Positions 15,871 through 24,392 of a DNA stretch of 64,000 bases are shown piece after piece (position 1 is the first letter of the stretch; every line of letters starts with the position of its first letter). Both the position numbers and the translations under genes were made by a program. The notes under the pieces are model-generated. The model did not search any database and was not told where the DNA came from. It saw only the letters and a program-made list of their open reading frames with translations. The DNA is from Burkholderia lata (lineage in GTDB: Bacteria > Pseudomonadota > Gammaproteobacteria > Burkholderiales > Burkholderiaceae), in the NCBI RefSeq assembly GCF_000012945.1, contig NC_007511.1:2852001-2916000 (forward strand). Direction: 5' to 3'.

Positions 15871-17651
15871 CGGCCGCGTTCCGCTTCCCGCCCCCGGACG
15901 ACGACAACCCGGACGCGTCGCACCTGTTCATGTCGTCGCTGCCGCCGGGCCGGCGCGAACGGCGGCTCGCGCTCGCGACCGTGCTCATCTCCGCCGTGAT
16001 CTTCGCCGCGCTTGCACCCTTCGCCGGCAGGCCGCTGGCGCCGGGCGCGGCGTTCATCCCCGTGTACCAGTCGGCGATCGTCGTCAACGACATGGTGACG
16101 GCCGGCCTGCTGCTCGGCCAGTACGCGATCCTGCGCCAGAGGCCGCTGCTCGTGCTCGCGGGCGGCTACCTGTTCACAGGTTTCATGGCCGGCACCCACA
16201 TGCTGACCTTTCCCGGGCTGTTCACGCCGACCGGCCTGCTCGGCGCCCGCGACCAGACCACCGCCTGGCTGTACCTGTTCTGGCACGGCGGCTTTCCGCT
16301 CGCGGTCGCCGCGTACGCGCTGCTGCGCGCGACGTCGCGTACACCGGGCCCGATCCCGGCCCCGCAGCGCCGCGCGGCGATTCCGGTGATGCTGTGCATC
16401 GCGGCCGCAGTCGGCGCGACGGTCGCGCTCGCGCTGCTCGCGACGGCCGGCCACGACCTGCTGCCGCGCATCATGAACGGCAACCGGATGGCCGCGACGA
16501 TGACGAACGCGATCACGATCGTCTGGGGGCTGAACCTGGTCGCGCTGATGCTGATGTGGCAGCGGCGGCGACGCCATTCCGTGCTCGACCTGTGGGTGAT
16601 GACGGTGCTCGTCGCGTGGCTGTTCGACATCGCGCTGTCGTCGATGCTCAATCACGGGCGCTACGATCTCGGCTTCTACGCGGGGCGCGCGTACGGCCTC
16701 GTCGCCTCCGGCGTCGTGCTGTTCGCGATGCTGTTCGAGAACGGCCGGCTGCATGCGCAGACGGTGCGCGCGCTGGCCGGCGCGCGCTACCAGCATCTGC
16801 TCGTCGTGCAGAAGAGCGCGCAGCTGAACGACGCGAACGAACGGCTCGAACAGCGCGTCGCCGCGCGCACCGCGCAACTGAGCGCGTCGAACCGCGACCT
16901 GCGACGCGAAGTCGAGGACCGCGTGCGCGCCGAGCGGGCGCTACAGGCGTCGCGCGAGGAGCTGCGCGAGATCGCCGCGATCAGCGCGAGCGCACGCGAG
17001 GCCGAGCAGCGCCGCATCGCACGCGAGCTGCACGACGAACTCGCGCAGACCCTCGCGACGCTGAAGAACGATCTCGAATGGCTGATCGACCGCGTGCCGC
17101 AGGACGATGCGCAACTGGCGCGCAAGATCGCGGCGATGCACGCGCTTGCGCGCGGTGCGGTAGCCGCGACACGCCGCATCGCATCGGACCTGCGCCCGCT
17201 GATGCTCGACGATCTCGGCTTCGCCGCGGCCATGCAATGGCTCGTGGAGGATTTCCGGCACCGTCACGGCATCGCATGCGCGCTGCATGTCGACCCGCCG
17301 GAGCTGCAACTCGACGAGCCTTACGCGACGGCGGTGTTCCGCATCGCGCAGGAAGCGCTCGCGAACGTCGCGCGGCACGCGGCCGCGTCGCATGCGACCG
17401 TCGAACTCGTGCATGCGAACCATGCGATCGAACTGACGATTCGTGATGACGGCGCGGGATTCGATCCAGGCGTGCCACGCAAGTCGGGATCGTTCGGGCT
17501 GGTGGGGTTACGCGAGCGTGCGTATCTCGTCGGCGGTACGCTGCGGATCGCGACGACACTCGGCGAAGGAACGACGGTCGAGGTGGAGATTCCGCTGTCG
17601 CCTGCGCAGGTGACGGTCGCGCATGGCGGGGTTGGGGGCGCGCGCGGGTAG
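15867..17651 (+). CDS. Membrane histidine kinase with MASE4-like sensor domain
   Basis: A 594-residue kinase. Residues about 30-290 hold about 7-8 membrane segments resembling a MASE4 sensor (YLFTGFMAGTHMLTFPGLFT). A coiled coil of about 50 residues (NERLEQRVAARTAQLSASN) leads to a HisKA_3 dimerisation helix with the phosphoacceptor in RIARELHDELAQTLATLKND, then a HATPase_c domain (FRIAQEALANVARHA N-box, DDGAGFDPG, GSFGLVGLRERA). It is the NarL-system cognate of the preceding regulator and is translationally coupled to it. MASE domains sense membrane or intracellular cues; the signal here is unknown. Confidence 0.92.
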   Translation: MTAAFRFPPPDDDNPDASHLFMSSLPPGRRERRLALATVLISAVIFAALAPFAGRPLAPGAAFIPVYQSAIVVNDMVTAGLLLGQYAILRQRPLLVLAGGYLFTGFMAGTHMLTFPGLFTPTGLLGARDQTTAWLYLFWHGGFPLAVAAYALLRATSRTPGPIPAPQRRAAIPVMLCIAAAVGATVALALLATAGHDLLPRIMNGNRMAATMTNAITIVWGLNLVALMLMWQRRRRHSVLDLWVMTVLVAWLFDIALSSMLNHGRYDLGFYAGRAYGLVASGVVLFAMLFENGRLHAQTVRALAGARYQHLLVVQKSAQLNDANERLEQRVAARTAQLSASNRDLRREVEDRVRAERALQASREELREIAAISASAREAEQRRIARELHDELAQTLATLKNDLEWLIDRVPQDDAQLARKIAAMHALARGAVAATRRIASDLRPLMLDDLGFAAAMQWLVEDFRHRHGIACALHVDPPELQLDEPYATAVFRIAQEALANVARHAAASHATVELVHANHAIELTIRDDGAGFDPGVPRKSGSFGLVGLRERAYLVGGTLRIATTLGEGTTVEVEIPLSPAQVTVAHGGVGGARG

Positions 17652-17733
17652 GAACCCGGCGAAGGCGGTGAGGTGGGTGCCGAACAGCGACGATCGGTGC
17701 CTGCCAGGTGACATACGCCCCTGATCCGCCGGC

Positions 17734-17925
17734 TTAATCGACGGCTTTCGTCGCGCGTGCCACTTCCAGCATGCGCTCGAGTTCCGCAAGGACGTGCGCG
17801 GCATCGAAGTATTCGCCGGTCCGCCGCGCCTCGTCGCGCGATGCCTGGCCACGTGTGACAAATTCGCGCTGCATGCGTCGGCGCGAACTGCCATCGCCCA
17901 ACCTGTTCATCGTCGTCGTTTTCAT
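17734..17925 (-). CDS. Small antitoxin-like protein without visible toxin
   Basis: A 63-residue (67 if the ATG at 17937 is used), highly charged protein: MKTTTMNRLGDGSSRRRMQ then REFVTRGQASRDEARRTGEY and a helical tail. The EFVxRGxAxxxExxRTG pattern resembles small orphan antitoxins (ParD/YlcI-like) that precede toxin genes, but no toxin-like ORF follows within the next 80 bases. GGAACGGGAA precedes the ATG at 17925. The family assignment is from memory of such proteins and is tentative. Confidence 0.5.
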   Translation of the reverse strand: MKTTTMNRLGDGSSRRRMQREFVTRGQASRDEARRTGEYFDAAHVLAELERMLEVARATKAVD

Positions 17926-18155
17926 TTCCCGTTCCATGAGCCACGCCTGCGACGCATCGTAACGGATCGACAGGATGCACAAAATTCCAGCCTCCTGACC
18001 ACGACGCATGCGCTGCATGGTCATGCTCGGCCATCGGCCTGCCCAAGGCAACATTGCCCGCATGATTCGCTTCGGCACAACGCTACAATTTGTCACCGTC
18101 CTGCCTCGCTCTCGCGCCAACGCGTCGGCCGTCCGGACCTCGCGCTTCCACCACG

Positions 18156-18836
18156 ATGAAATCCATCCCGCAACTTGCACTTTTCTTCCTGGGCACCCTG
18201 ACCGTCTGGCTGACCATATCGCTGCTGTGCTGGCCCGTCCTGCTCGCGCTGCAGGCCCTGACGACGGCCGTGTTCATCCCGCATCCGGCCGGCAGCTACA
18301 TCGGGCTCGGGTTCGCATCGACCGCACGGTTCCTGGATTTCCCGACGAGCTTCGTCGGCGCGTTTTCGGTGCCGTACATGAACATGCCGCTCGGGTTCAT
18401 CGCGATCTTCTGGTGGTTCGGCACGGCGCTTATCCTGCAGCCCACCTACGCGCGCTACCGCGTCATGGTGCCCGGACGCCCGTCGGCGCGGGCCGTCCTG
18501 TGGCGCGGCGCCCGCTCGTGGCTGATCTTCACGACGGTGCTCGTCGTCATCGCAACGCCCTTCCTGCGGCGCTACGAGATCGTCACAGCGGATCACCTCT
18601 ACGTGCGGCACCTGTTCGACTGGCACGAGCGCGCGTATCCGCTTGCGTCAATGAAGGAGATTCACGTGGACGATCCCGGCACCAGCCGCGGCATCGTCAC
18701 GTGGGACTTCATCTTCGACGGCGACAACCGCTTCACGACGACCGCCCCCGACATCCACGCGCTCAGGTACCTGCTGTCGAACACGCACGCGACAGCCAAC
18801 TTCTCGTTCGTCGGAAACCAGTTGATGAAGCGGTAA
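18156..18836 (+). CDS. Membrane protein of unknown function (YcxB-like layout)
   Basis: A 226-residue protein with an N-terminal membrane segment (LALFFLGTLTVWLTISLLCW), a second hydrophobic region around MNMPLGFIAIFWWFGTALIL and a third in WLIFTTVLVVIATPFL, followed by a soluble C-terminal domain of about 80 residues rich in beta strands (YVRHLFDWHERAYPLASMKE). It gives no catalytic motif. The ATG at 18156 is chosen because the hydrophobic N-terminus begins there; no convincing Shine-Dalgarno is visible and an in-frame ATG at 18090 is possible. It is convergent with the MFS gene that follows. Confidence 0.6.
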   Translation: MKSIPQLALFFLGTLTVWLTISLLCWPVLLALQALTTAVFIPHPAGSYIGLGFASTARFLDFPTSFVGAFSVPYMNMPLGFIAIFWWFGTALILQPTYARYRVMVPGRPSARAVLWRGARSWLIFTTVLVVIATPFLRRYEIVTADHLYVRHLFDWHERAYPLASMKEIHVDDPGTSRGIVTWDFIFDGDNRFTTTAPDIHALRYLLSNTHATANFSFVGNQLMKR

Positions 18837-18848
18837 CGCCGCGCGCCG

Positions 18849-20159
18849 TCACGCCCGCGTCGCCACCATCCCCCGCTCCGACCGCGTCCACGCGACCAGC
18901 GCGCCGATCCCGAGCAGCGCGAGACACACGATCGGCACGATCATCGGGCCGAACGCGGTGCCCGTCACCTTGCCGGCAAACGGCATCAGGTTCTGGCTGA
19001 AGAAGCCGCCGAGGTTGCCGATCGAGTTGATCGCCGCGACGCTCGCCGCCGCCCGCGCGCCGGTGAAGTAGCGCGGCGGCATCGACCAGAAGCACGGATA
19101 CAGCAACGGGATGCACGCACCGCCGAGCACGAGCGCGATGAAGCGCAGCGGCGTCGACGGCAGCACGAGGCTCAGCAGGAAGCCGAGCGCGCCAAGTGCT
19201 GCAACGATCGCGATCGTGCGCAGGATGCTCTTCGCGCGCCGCAGCTTCCCCGGCAGCCACACCAGCAGCAGCACCGCAAGCGCCCACGGCAGCATGCTCA
19301 GGAAGCCGTTCGTCGTGCTCGACACGCCGAACGACTTTACGAGCGTCGGCAACCAATACGTCACGCCGTACAGCGACGTCGACATCAGCATGTAGGTCGC
19401 CGCGAACAGCATCACGCGCGGATCGAGCAGCGCCTTCCACGGCTGGCCGTGCTCGGCCTGCGCGGGCTTCTCGCGTTCGAGCGCGGCCTCGACGATCTGC
19501 TTCTCGCGGTCGTCGAGGAAACGCGCATCGCGCACCGATGCGGGCAGCACGCGGAACACGACGATCGCGACGATCACCGCCGGGATGCCCGTCGCCACGA
19601 ACACCCACTGCCAGCCCGCGAGCCCCCACACGCCGTTCAGGCTCAGCAGCACGCCGCCGACCAGCGAGCCGAGCATGTTCGCGAGCGCGCTGCCGAGCGT
19701 GAAGATGCCGAGCACCTTCGCGCGATAGCTCTGCGGAAACCACAGCGTCAGGTAGTAGATCACGCCCGGATAGAAGCCGGCCTCGGCGATGCCGAGCACG
19801 AAGCGCAGCGCGCAGAACGCGGGCATCGATGTCGTGAAGCCCATCAGCACGGTGATGAGCCCCCACGTCAGCATGATCCGCGCGAGCCACACGCGCGCGC
19901 CGTAGCGATGCAGCGCGAGCGTGCTCGGCACCTCGAACAGCAGATAGCCGATGAAGAACAGCGACGACGCGAGCCCGAACGCGGCTTCCGTCATCCCGAG
20001 GCTGTGCACCATCTGCAGCTTCGCGAAGCCGACGTTCTGCCGGTCGATGAACGCGATCAGGAACATCACGACGAGGATGGGCAGCAGGCGCCGCGCCATC
20101 TTCGACATGATGCGCTGTTCTTCGGCGGACGCGGGGTCCAGGGTTTCGGTCGCGTTCAC
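18849..20159 (-). CDS. MFS transporter, anion:cation symporter (ACS) family
   Basis: A 436-residue transporter with 12 membrane segments; IAFIDRQNVGFAKLQM in the first helix and the FYPGVIYYLTLWFPQSYRAK motif after helix 4 are hallmarks of the ACS family (phthalate, hydroxyphenylacetate, hexuronate and similar organic anions). The start is the GTG at 20159, which has AGGAG 6 bases upstream; the ORF stays open beyond it without coding character. It follows the binding-protein gene in the same operon, divergent from a TctDE-like two-component system, which suggests uptake of a carboxylate. Substrate unknown. Confidence 0.9.
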   Translation of the reverse strand: MNATETLDPASAEEQRIMSKMARRLLPILVVMFLIAFIDRQNVGFAKLQMVHSLGMTEAAFGLASSLFFIGYLLFEVPSTLALHRYGARVWLARIMLTWGLITVLMGFTTSMPAFCALRFVLGIAEAGFYPGVIYYLTLWFPQSYRAKVLGIFTLGSALANMLGSLVGGVLLSLNGVWGLAGWQWVFVATGIPAVIVAIVVFRVLPASVRDARFLDDREKQIVEAALEREKPAQAEHGQPWKALLDPRVMLFAATYMLMSTSLYGVTYWLPTLVKSFGVSSTTNGFLSMLPWALAVLLLVWLPGKLRRAKSILRTIAIVAALGALGFLLSLVLPSTPLRFIALVLGGACIPLLYPCFWSMPPRYFTGARAAASVAAINSIGNLGGFFSQNLMPFAGKVTGTAFGPMIVPIVCLALLGIGALVAWTRSERGMVATRA

Positions 20160-20281
20160 TTCAGGCTCCTTGCGTGAATCGGTTGCATAGCGGTTGCTTG
20201 GCAGTTGCATTTCGGTTGAGTCGGCGCCGCGCGCGACGAATGCACGGGCGCGAGGTGTGTCGATGAAAGGGAGCGGCCGTA

Positions 20282-21298
20282 TCAGCCCGACCGGTAGGCG
20301 TCGAGCATCGGCGCGAACATCTCGTGCCACGCACGCGGCTTCGCCTTGATCGTGCCGGCCAGGTACAGGAATTCGACGTAGTCCATCAGTTGGTTCGGCA
20401 GCACCGAGAAGCGCGTTTCGGGTGCGGCGAGCATCTGCATCACGTCGTCGTGCGACATGCCGACGCCCGACGACGACGCAAAGAGCGCCGCCGCCGCGCG
20501 CGGGTCCTGCACGATCAGGCGGTTCGCTTCGTCGAGTGCGCCGAGAAACGCGACGGCCAGCGCGGGCTCCGTATCGACGAGTCGCTTCGGCGCGAATACG
20601 ACGTCGTGCGTCATCGGGCCAAGCACGTCGACCGAATTCACGACGCGGTGGATGCCCGGCTGCCGCAGCTCGAGCGTCGAGAACGGCGGCGACGTGAAAT
20701 GCGCGGTGACACCGTTCTCGCGGCGAATCAGCGCCTGCATCGCCTGCGGATGCGGCAGGCTCACGGTAATTGAATCGAGCTGCGCGAAATGCGCGGGGCC
20801 GAGCTGCTTGCTCGCGACCATCTGCAGCACCACCGCCGACAGCGACGTGCGGATACCCGGCACCGCGATCCGGTCGGACGGCGTAAAGTCGCGCAGCGAC
20901 ACGAGGCCCGGCCGGTTCGTGTTCAGCGACAGCGACGTGGTCGACAACCCGCTGATGCCGATCACCTCGACGTTCGGAATGCCGCGCGCCCGCGCCCACA
21001 GCTCGATGAAACCCGGCGCGCCGGCGCCCGCGAAGTCGAGCGTGCCGGCCATCATCGCGTCGTTGACGGAATTGCCGCCATCGAGCAGCACCCAGTCGAC
21101 CGCGACGTCGCGCACGCCGTGGCGCGCCGCGTGCCGCTCGAACAGCCGCTGCTTCTCCATCACGAGCAGTGGCAGGTAGAGCACGCCATAGCCTTTCGAG
21201 ATCCGCACCGTGCGCGGCTTCGCACGCACGAGCGCCGGTGCGGCGAGCACGCCAAGCCCGGCGGCGATCAACGCGCGGCGTCGCGGCAACATCGTCAT
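20282..21298 (-). CDS. NitT/TauT-family substrate-binding protein, orphan
   Basis: This 338-residue periplasmic protein carries a twin-arginine-like leader (MLPRRRALIAAGLGVLAAPA) and an NMT1/SsuA-type binding fold with the VRISKGYGVLYLPLLVMEKQ, GGNSVNDAMMAGTLDFAGAG and IRTSLSAVVLQM segments. Such proteins deliver sulfonates, nitrate, thiamine precursors or aromatic acids to ABC permeases. No permease or ATPase gene accompanies it here; instead an ACS-family MFS gene follows. Its ATG overlaps the stop of a 49-residue ORF (ATGA), so translation is coupled to it. Confidence 0.87.
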   Translation of the reverse strand: MTMLPRRRALIAAGLGVLAAPALVRAKPRTVRISKGYGVLYLPLLVMEKQRLFERHAARHGVRDVAVDWVLLDGGNSVNDAMMAGTLDFAGAGAPGFIELWARARGIPNVEVIGISGLSTTSLSLNTNRPGLVSLRDFTPSDRIAVPGIRTSLSAVVLQMVASKQLGPAHFAQLDSITVSLPHPQAMQALIRRENGVTAHFTSPPFSTLELRQPGIHRVVNSVDVLGPMTHDVVFAPKRLVDTEPALAVAFLGALDEANRLIVQDPRAAAALFASSSGVGMSHDDVMQMLAAPETRFSVLPNQLMDYVEFLYLAGTIKAKPRAWHEMFAPMLDAYRSG

Positions 21299-21444
21299 GC
21301 GCCGGCCTGCCCGGCACGCGCGGCATGAGCCGCGAACGCCATCGCATCGACCGCCATCCGGCTGCGGCCCGCTTCGCCGCCCCGGCGAGCGCCGGCCGGC
21401 GGCGTGCTGCGCCGCGCGTTCGTCGCGCCCGTTTGCTGCTGCAT
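21295..21444 (-). CDS. 49-residue ORF coupled to the binding-protein gene
   Basis: AGGAGA lies 7 bases before the ATG at 21444, a better ribosome site than that of the following gene, and its TGA overlaps the next ATG by 4 bases. The peptide starts MQQQTGATNARRSTPP, is Arg/Ala/Gly-rich and has a short hydrophobic helix near the end (MAVDAMAFAAHAARAG). It has no signal peptide and no recognised family. It is the first cistron of the binding-protein/MFS operon and may be a leader peptide or a small functional protein. Confidence 0.55.
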   Translation of the reverse strand: MQQQTGATNARRSTPPAGARRGGEAGRSRMAVDAMAFAAHAARAGQAGA

Positions 21445-21546
21445 GTTGCCGTCTCCTGTGGTTCTGGTATTAATGGCCGTCCTTGCAACGTCCGGCTCGA
21501 CACAGGTTATCGATCGAGTCTGAGAAAATGCTGACATCCCGGCCTC

Positions 21547-21557
21547 GGGAAAACCCC
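21547..21557. promoter_or_regulatory. GGGAAAACCCC element before the TctD-like gene
   Basis: The 11-base sequence GGGAAAACCCC lies 28 bases before the response-regulator start and is identical to 15023-15033, also before a response regulator. It is a near-palindrome (GGG-AAAA-CCC core) and could be a transcription-factor site. Confidence 0.35.
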
Positions 21558-21584
21558 TAACCCACCCATCTGCGAAACGGCACC

Positions 21585-22250
21585 ATGCGCATTCTCGTCG
21601 TGGAGGACGATGCCGAAATCGGCGCGGCGATCCGCAACCGCCTGGCGCGGCTCGGCCATGCCGTCGATCTCGAAACCGACGGCGCGACCGCGAACGGGTT
21701 GCTGCGCGTCGAGCGCTTCGACCTCGTCGTGCTCGATGCGAACCTGCCCGGCATGGACGGCTTCACGGTGCTGCGCCACCTGCGCGCATCGGGCAGCACG
21801 ACGCCCGTGCTGCTCGTCACCGCGCGCTCGGCGATCGACGACCGCGTGAGCGGCCTCGGCCTCGGCGCCGACGACTACCTGGTGAAGCCGTTCGACTATC
21901 GCGAACTCGATGCGCGCGTGCAGGCCCTTCTGCGCCGCAACAGCGGCCATGCAAACGACGTGCTGACGCTCGGCGGCCTCGTGATCGACCGCAGCAGCCG
22001 TCTCGCGGAACTCGACGGCCAGCCGCTGTCGCTGTCGCGCCAGGAGTTCGCACTGCTCGAAATCCTCGCGAGCCGCCCGCAGCGGATCTTCTCGAAGGAC
22101 GAACTGCTGAACCAGTTGTTCAGCTTCGGCAACGAACCGACCGCGAACGCGGTCGAGCAGTACGTGACACGCGTGCGCAAGAAGCTGCAGGGCAGCTCCG
22201 TCGAGATCCGTACCGCGCGCGGGATGGGGTATCAGATTGCGGCGCACTGA
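21585..22250 (+). CDS. OmpR-type response regulator, TctD-like
   Basis: A 221-residue regulator: receiver domain (residues 1-115; acidic pair in VVEDDAEIG, phosphoacceptor Asp in LVVLDANLPG near 51, Lys in DDYLVKPFDYREL near 102) plus an OmpR winged helix (LSLSRQEFALLEILASRP, VEQYVTRVRKKLQG). Sequence style and gene order match the TctDE/QseBC group. Its stop lies inside the kinase gene (14-base overlap). It diverges from the leader-ORF/binding-protein/MFS operon and is the probable regulator of those genes. Confidence 0.93.
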   Translation: MRILVVEDDAEIGAAIRNRLARLGHAVDLETDGATANGLLRVERFDLVVLDANLPGMDGFTVLRHLRASGSTTPVLLVTARSAIDDRVSGLGLGADDYLVKPFDYRELDARVQALLRRNSGHANDVLTLGGLVIDRSSRLAELDGQPLSLSRQEFALLEILASRPQRIFSKDELLNQLFSFGNEPTANAVEQYVTRVRKKLQGSSVEIRTARGMGYQIAAH

Positions 22251-23658
22251 CTGGTTCCCGAAGACGCTGTTCGGGCGCACGCTGCTCTTCATCGCGCTCG
22301 TCGTCGCGACCGGCGCGCTCGCGCTCGCGGCGATCGCGCGCTACTACGCGGGCGTCGCGGCCGAACGCGCATACGACCAGTTGCTTGCGGGCGCATCGAT
22401 CCAGGTCGCGGAAAACCTCTACGTGCAAGGCGGCGTGCTCGCGCTGAATCCGCCGGTGGCCGCGCTGTCGACGCTGTCGCGCTACGACCTCGTCTACTAC
22501 AAGGTGGTCGATTCGCGCGGCATCGTCGTAGCCGGCTACAACGATCTCGCGAGCCCCGCGACGCTTGCCGCCGCGAAACAGGGCCCGGCGTTCGCGAACG
22601 GGATGTACCAGGGGCACCGGATCCGCACCGCGACCATCGCGCGCTACATGCCCGAGGAAAGCACGCCGGGCTGGGCGCTCGTGACGGTGGCGCAAACCAC
22701 CAACGCGCGCCAGCAGCTCACGAACGACATGAGTTTCAAGGTGTGGACGCTGATCCTGCTGATGAGCGTGCTCGCGATCGGCGCAAGCGGCCTCGCGATC
22801 CGGCGGGGCCTGCGCCCACTCGCGCAGATCGGCACGATCATCGCCGCGCGCGACCCGGCCGACCTGCGGCCGGTGGCCGTCGATACACCGAGCGAGATCG
22901 ACGCGATCATCGGGTCGATCAACGGGCTGATGCGCCGCCTCGCCGAGCGGATCAACGCGATGCAGCGCTTCATCGCCGATGCCGCGCACCAGATGCGCAC
23001 GCCGCTCGCGCGACTCGACGCGCAGATCGAACTGCTCGACGGCGAAGCCGATCCCGCGCGTCACGCGGCACGGCTCGACGCGCTGCGCGCGACCTGCTCG
23101 GACGTCGGGCGGCTCACCGGCCAGCTGCTCAATCATGCGATGGTGATCCATCGCACCGAGGCCGTGCCGCTGCAACCCGTCGAACTCGTCGCACTCGCGA
23201 AGGATGTGCTCGGCCGCACGATTCCGCTCGCGGGCGAGCGCGATGTCGCCGTCGCGTTCGCGAGCGACGCGCCGCTCGCCTGGATCGACGGCGATGCGAT
23301 CAGCCTGCAGGAAGCGCTGTCGAACGTGCTGCACAATGCATTGCTGCATGGTCATGCGGACGACATCGTCGTCTCGGTCGCGACGCAGCTCAACGTTGAC
23401 GATGCAGTCACGCTGACCGTGACCGACAACGGTCGCGGGATTCCGCGCGAGCACTGGGACGCCGCGCTGCAGCCGTTCGTGCGCATCGCGCCGGACGGCA
23501 GCGAGCGGCGCACCGGGTCGGGCCTCGGGCTCGCAATCGTGCAGGAGGTGATGAAGGCGCACGGCGGGCGCGTCGGGTTTGCGTTTCCCGACGCGGGCGG
23601 GTTTTCGGTGGTGCTGACGTTTCCGCGCGCGGCGGGGAGCGTCGCAAAGCAGGCATGA
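22237..23658 (+). CDS. Sensor histidine kinase, TctE-like
   Basis: A 473-residue kinase with two membrane segments (about residues 12-32 and 168-188) around a periplasmic 2CSK_N-type sensor domain of about 130 residues, then HAMP-like, HisKA (RFIADAAHQMRTPLARLDAQ) and HATPase_c (LQEALSNVLHNALLHG; TDNGRGIP; GSGLGLAIVQEV) domains. The start is probably the TTG at 22237, preceded by GGGG. TctE-like kinases often sense tricarboxylates or related anions, in keeping with the ACS transporter and binding protein divergent from it; the ligand is not known. Confidence 0.9.
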   Translation: MRRTDWFPKTLFGRTLLFIALVVATGALALAAIARYYAGVAAERAYDQLLAGASIQVAENLYVQGGVLALNPPVAALSTLSRYDLVYYKVVDSRGIVVAGYNDLASPATLAAAKQGPAFANGMYQGHRIRTATIARYMPEESTPGWALVTVAQTTNARQQLTNDMSFKVWTLILLMSVLAIGASGLAIRRGLRPLAQIGTIIAARDPADLRPVAVDTPSEIDAIIGSINGLMRRLAERINAMQRFIADAAHQMRTPLARLDAQIELLDGEADPARHAARLDALRATCSDVGRLTGQLLNHAMVIHRTEAVPLQPVELVALAKDVLGRTIPLAGERDVAVAFASDAPLAWIDGDAISLQEALSNVLHNALLHGHADDIVVSVATQLNVDDAVTLTVTDNGRGIPREHWDAALQPFVRIAPDGSERRTGSGLGLAIVQEVMKAHGGRVGFAFPDAGGFSVVLTFPRAAGSVAKQA

Positions 23659-23666
23659 TTTGACGG

Positions 23667-23694
23667 ACTGCGCCGGTTCAGGCGCTTGCGCAGT
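23667..23694. terminator. Hairpin between convergent genes
   Basis: ACTGCGC and GCGCAGT (7 bp) flank a 14-base loop in the 42-base gap between the kinase gene and the convergent hypothetical gene. There is no clear T-run; it may serve both strands. Confidence 0.4.
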
Positions 23695-23700
23695 GGGCGC

Positions 23701-24147
23701 TCAATCGTCGCTGTCGTCATCGAAGCGGTTGCGCTCCACGTGCCGCGCCACCTCCCGGTCCAACTCGTCGTACTGACGATCGCAGAACAGCCGGCACAAC
23801 GTATCGACGTCGGTACGCTTCCTGACGTCGATCGTGTCGACTTGCTGCTCCAGCTTGCCCTTGCCGATCCCGAAAAGCCCCTTCTTCATCCGCATGGAGA
23901 CGGCATTCAGCTGGAAGCCGTCCGCATGCGCATCGCTCAGGGCAGTTACCCACAATTCCCGCTGATCGTCGGCATGCTGCAGCACGAGGGCCGGCAACGG
24001 GCCGTCCTGCTTGTCGTCCCATTCGGCATGCTGCGCCGCCCACGGGAACGCGTCGAATGCTTGCGTGAACGACGGGTAATCCGTCGCCCCCTGAGAATCC
24101 AGTTGCTTGAAATCGTAGCCGACTTTCTGAATGGAATAGGTCAACAT
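23701..24147 (-). CDS. Hypothetical soluble protein
   Basis: A 148-residue, acidic protein without signal peptide or membrane segment, beginning MLTYSIQKVGYDFKQLDSQG and ending in an acidic tail (RNRFDDDSDD). It contains a Trp/Phe-containing segment (FPWAAQHAEWDDKQDGPLPA) and a basic loop (KKGLFGIGKGKLEQQ). It is not a family I recognise. Possible roles such as immunity or adaptor protein cannot be argued from the sequence. It stands alone between convergent and divergent neighbours. Confidence 0.65.
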   Translation of the reverse strand: MLTYSIQKVGYDFKQLDSQGATDYPSFTQAFDAFPWAAQHAEWDDKQDGPLPALVLQHADDQRELWVTALSDAHADGFQLNAVSMRMKKGLFGIGKGKLEQQVDTIDVRKRTDVDTLCRLFCDRQYDELDREVARHVERNRFDDDSDD

Positions 24148-24335
24148 GGCGCGGCGCTCCGTGGCATTCAGGATCAGAAGATCGCCAAGCTACGCCGATT
24201 TTCGGTATTCGTCAGCTTTTTGCTGCGCGTCGCCGACGCGCGGACGCCAGTGTGGAATGTCATCGTGCGGTCTGCGCGGCCCTTGAACCACCGGTTCGAC
24301 CACAGCGCCCTTTGAACCGATTCGCGCCATCCGGC

Positions 24336-24376
24336 TTGACGGCAGCACGCCGGTCAATTATGGTATGGTCGTTCAA
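24336..24376 (+). promoter_or_regulatory. Promoter and operator of the TetR-type gene
   Basis: TTGACG (24336-24341) and TATGGT (24359-24364) are spaced by 17 bases. Overlapping the -10 box, TGGTATGGTCGTTCAA (24361-24376) matches 12 of 16 positions of the perfect palindrome before the MFS gene at 25000, in the same position relative to the -10 box. This points to autorepression by the TetR protein. Confidence 0.6.
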
Positions 24377-24392
24377 AAATCAGGAGAGCCCG

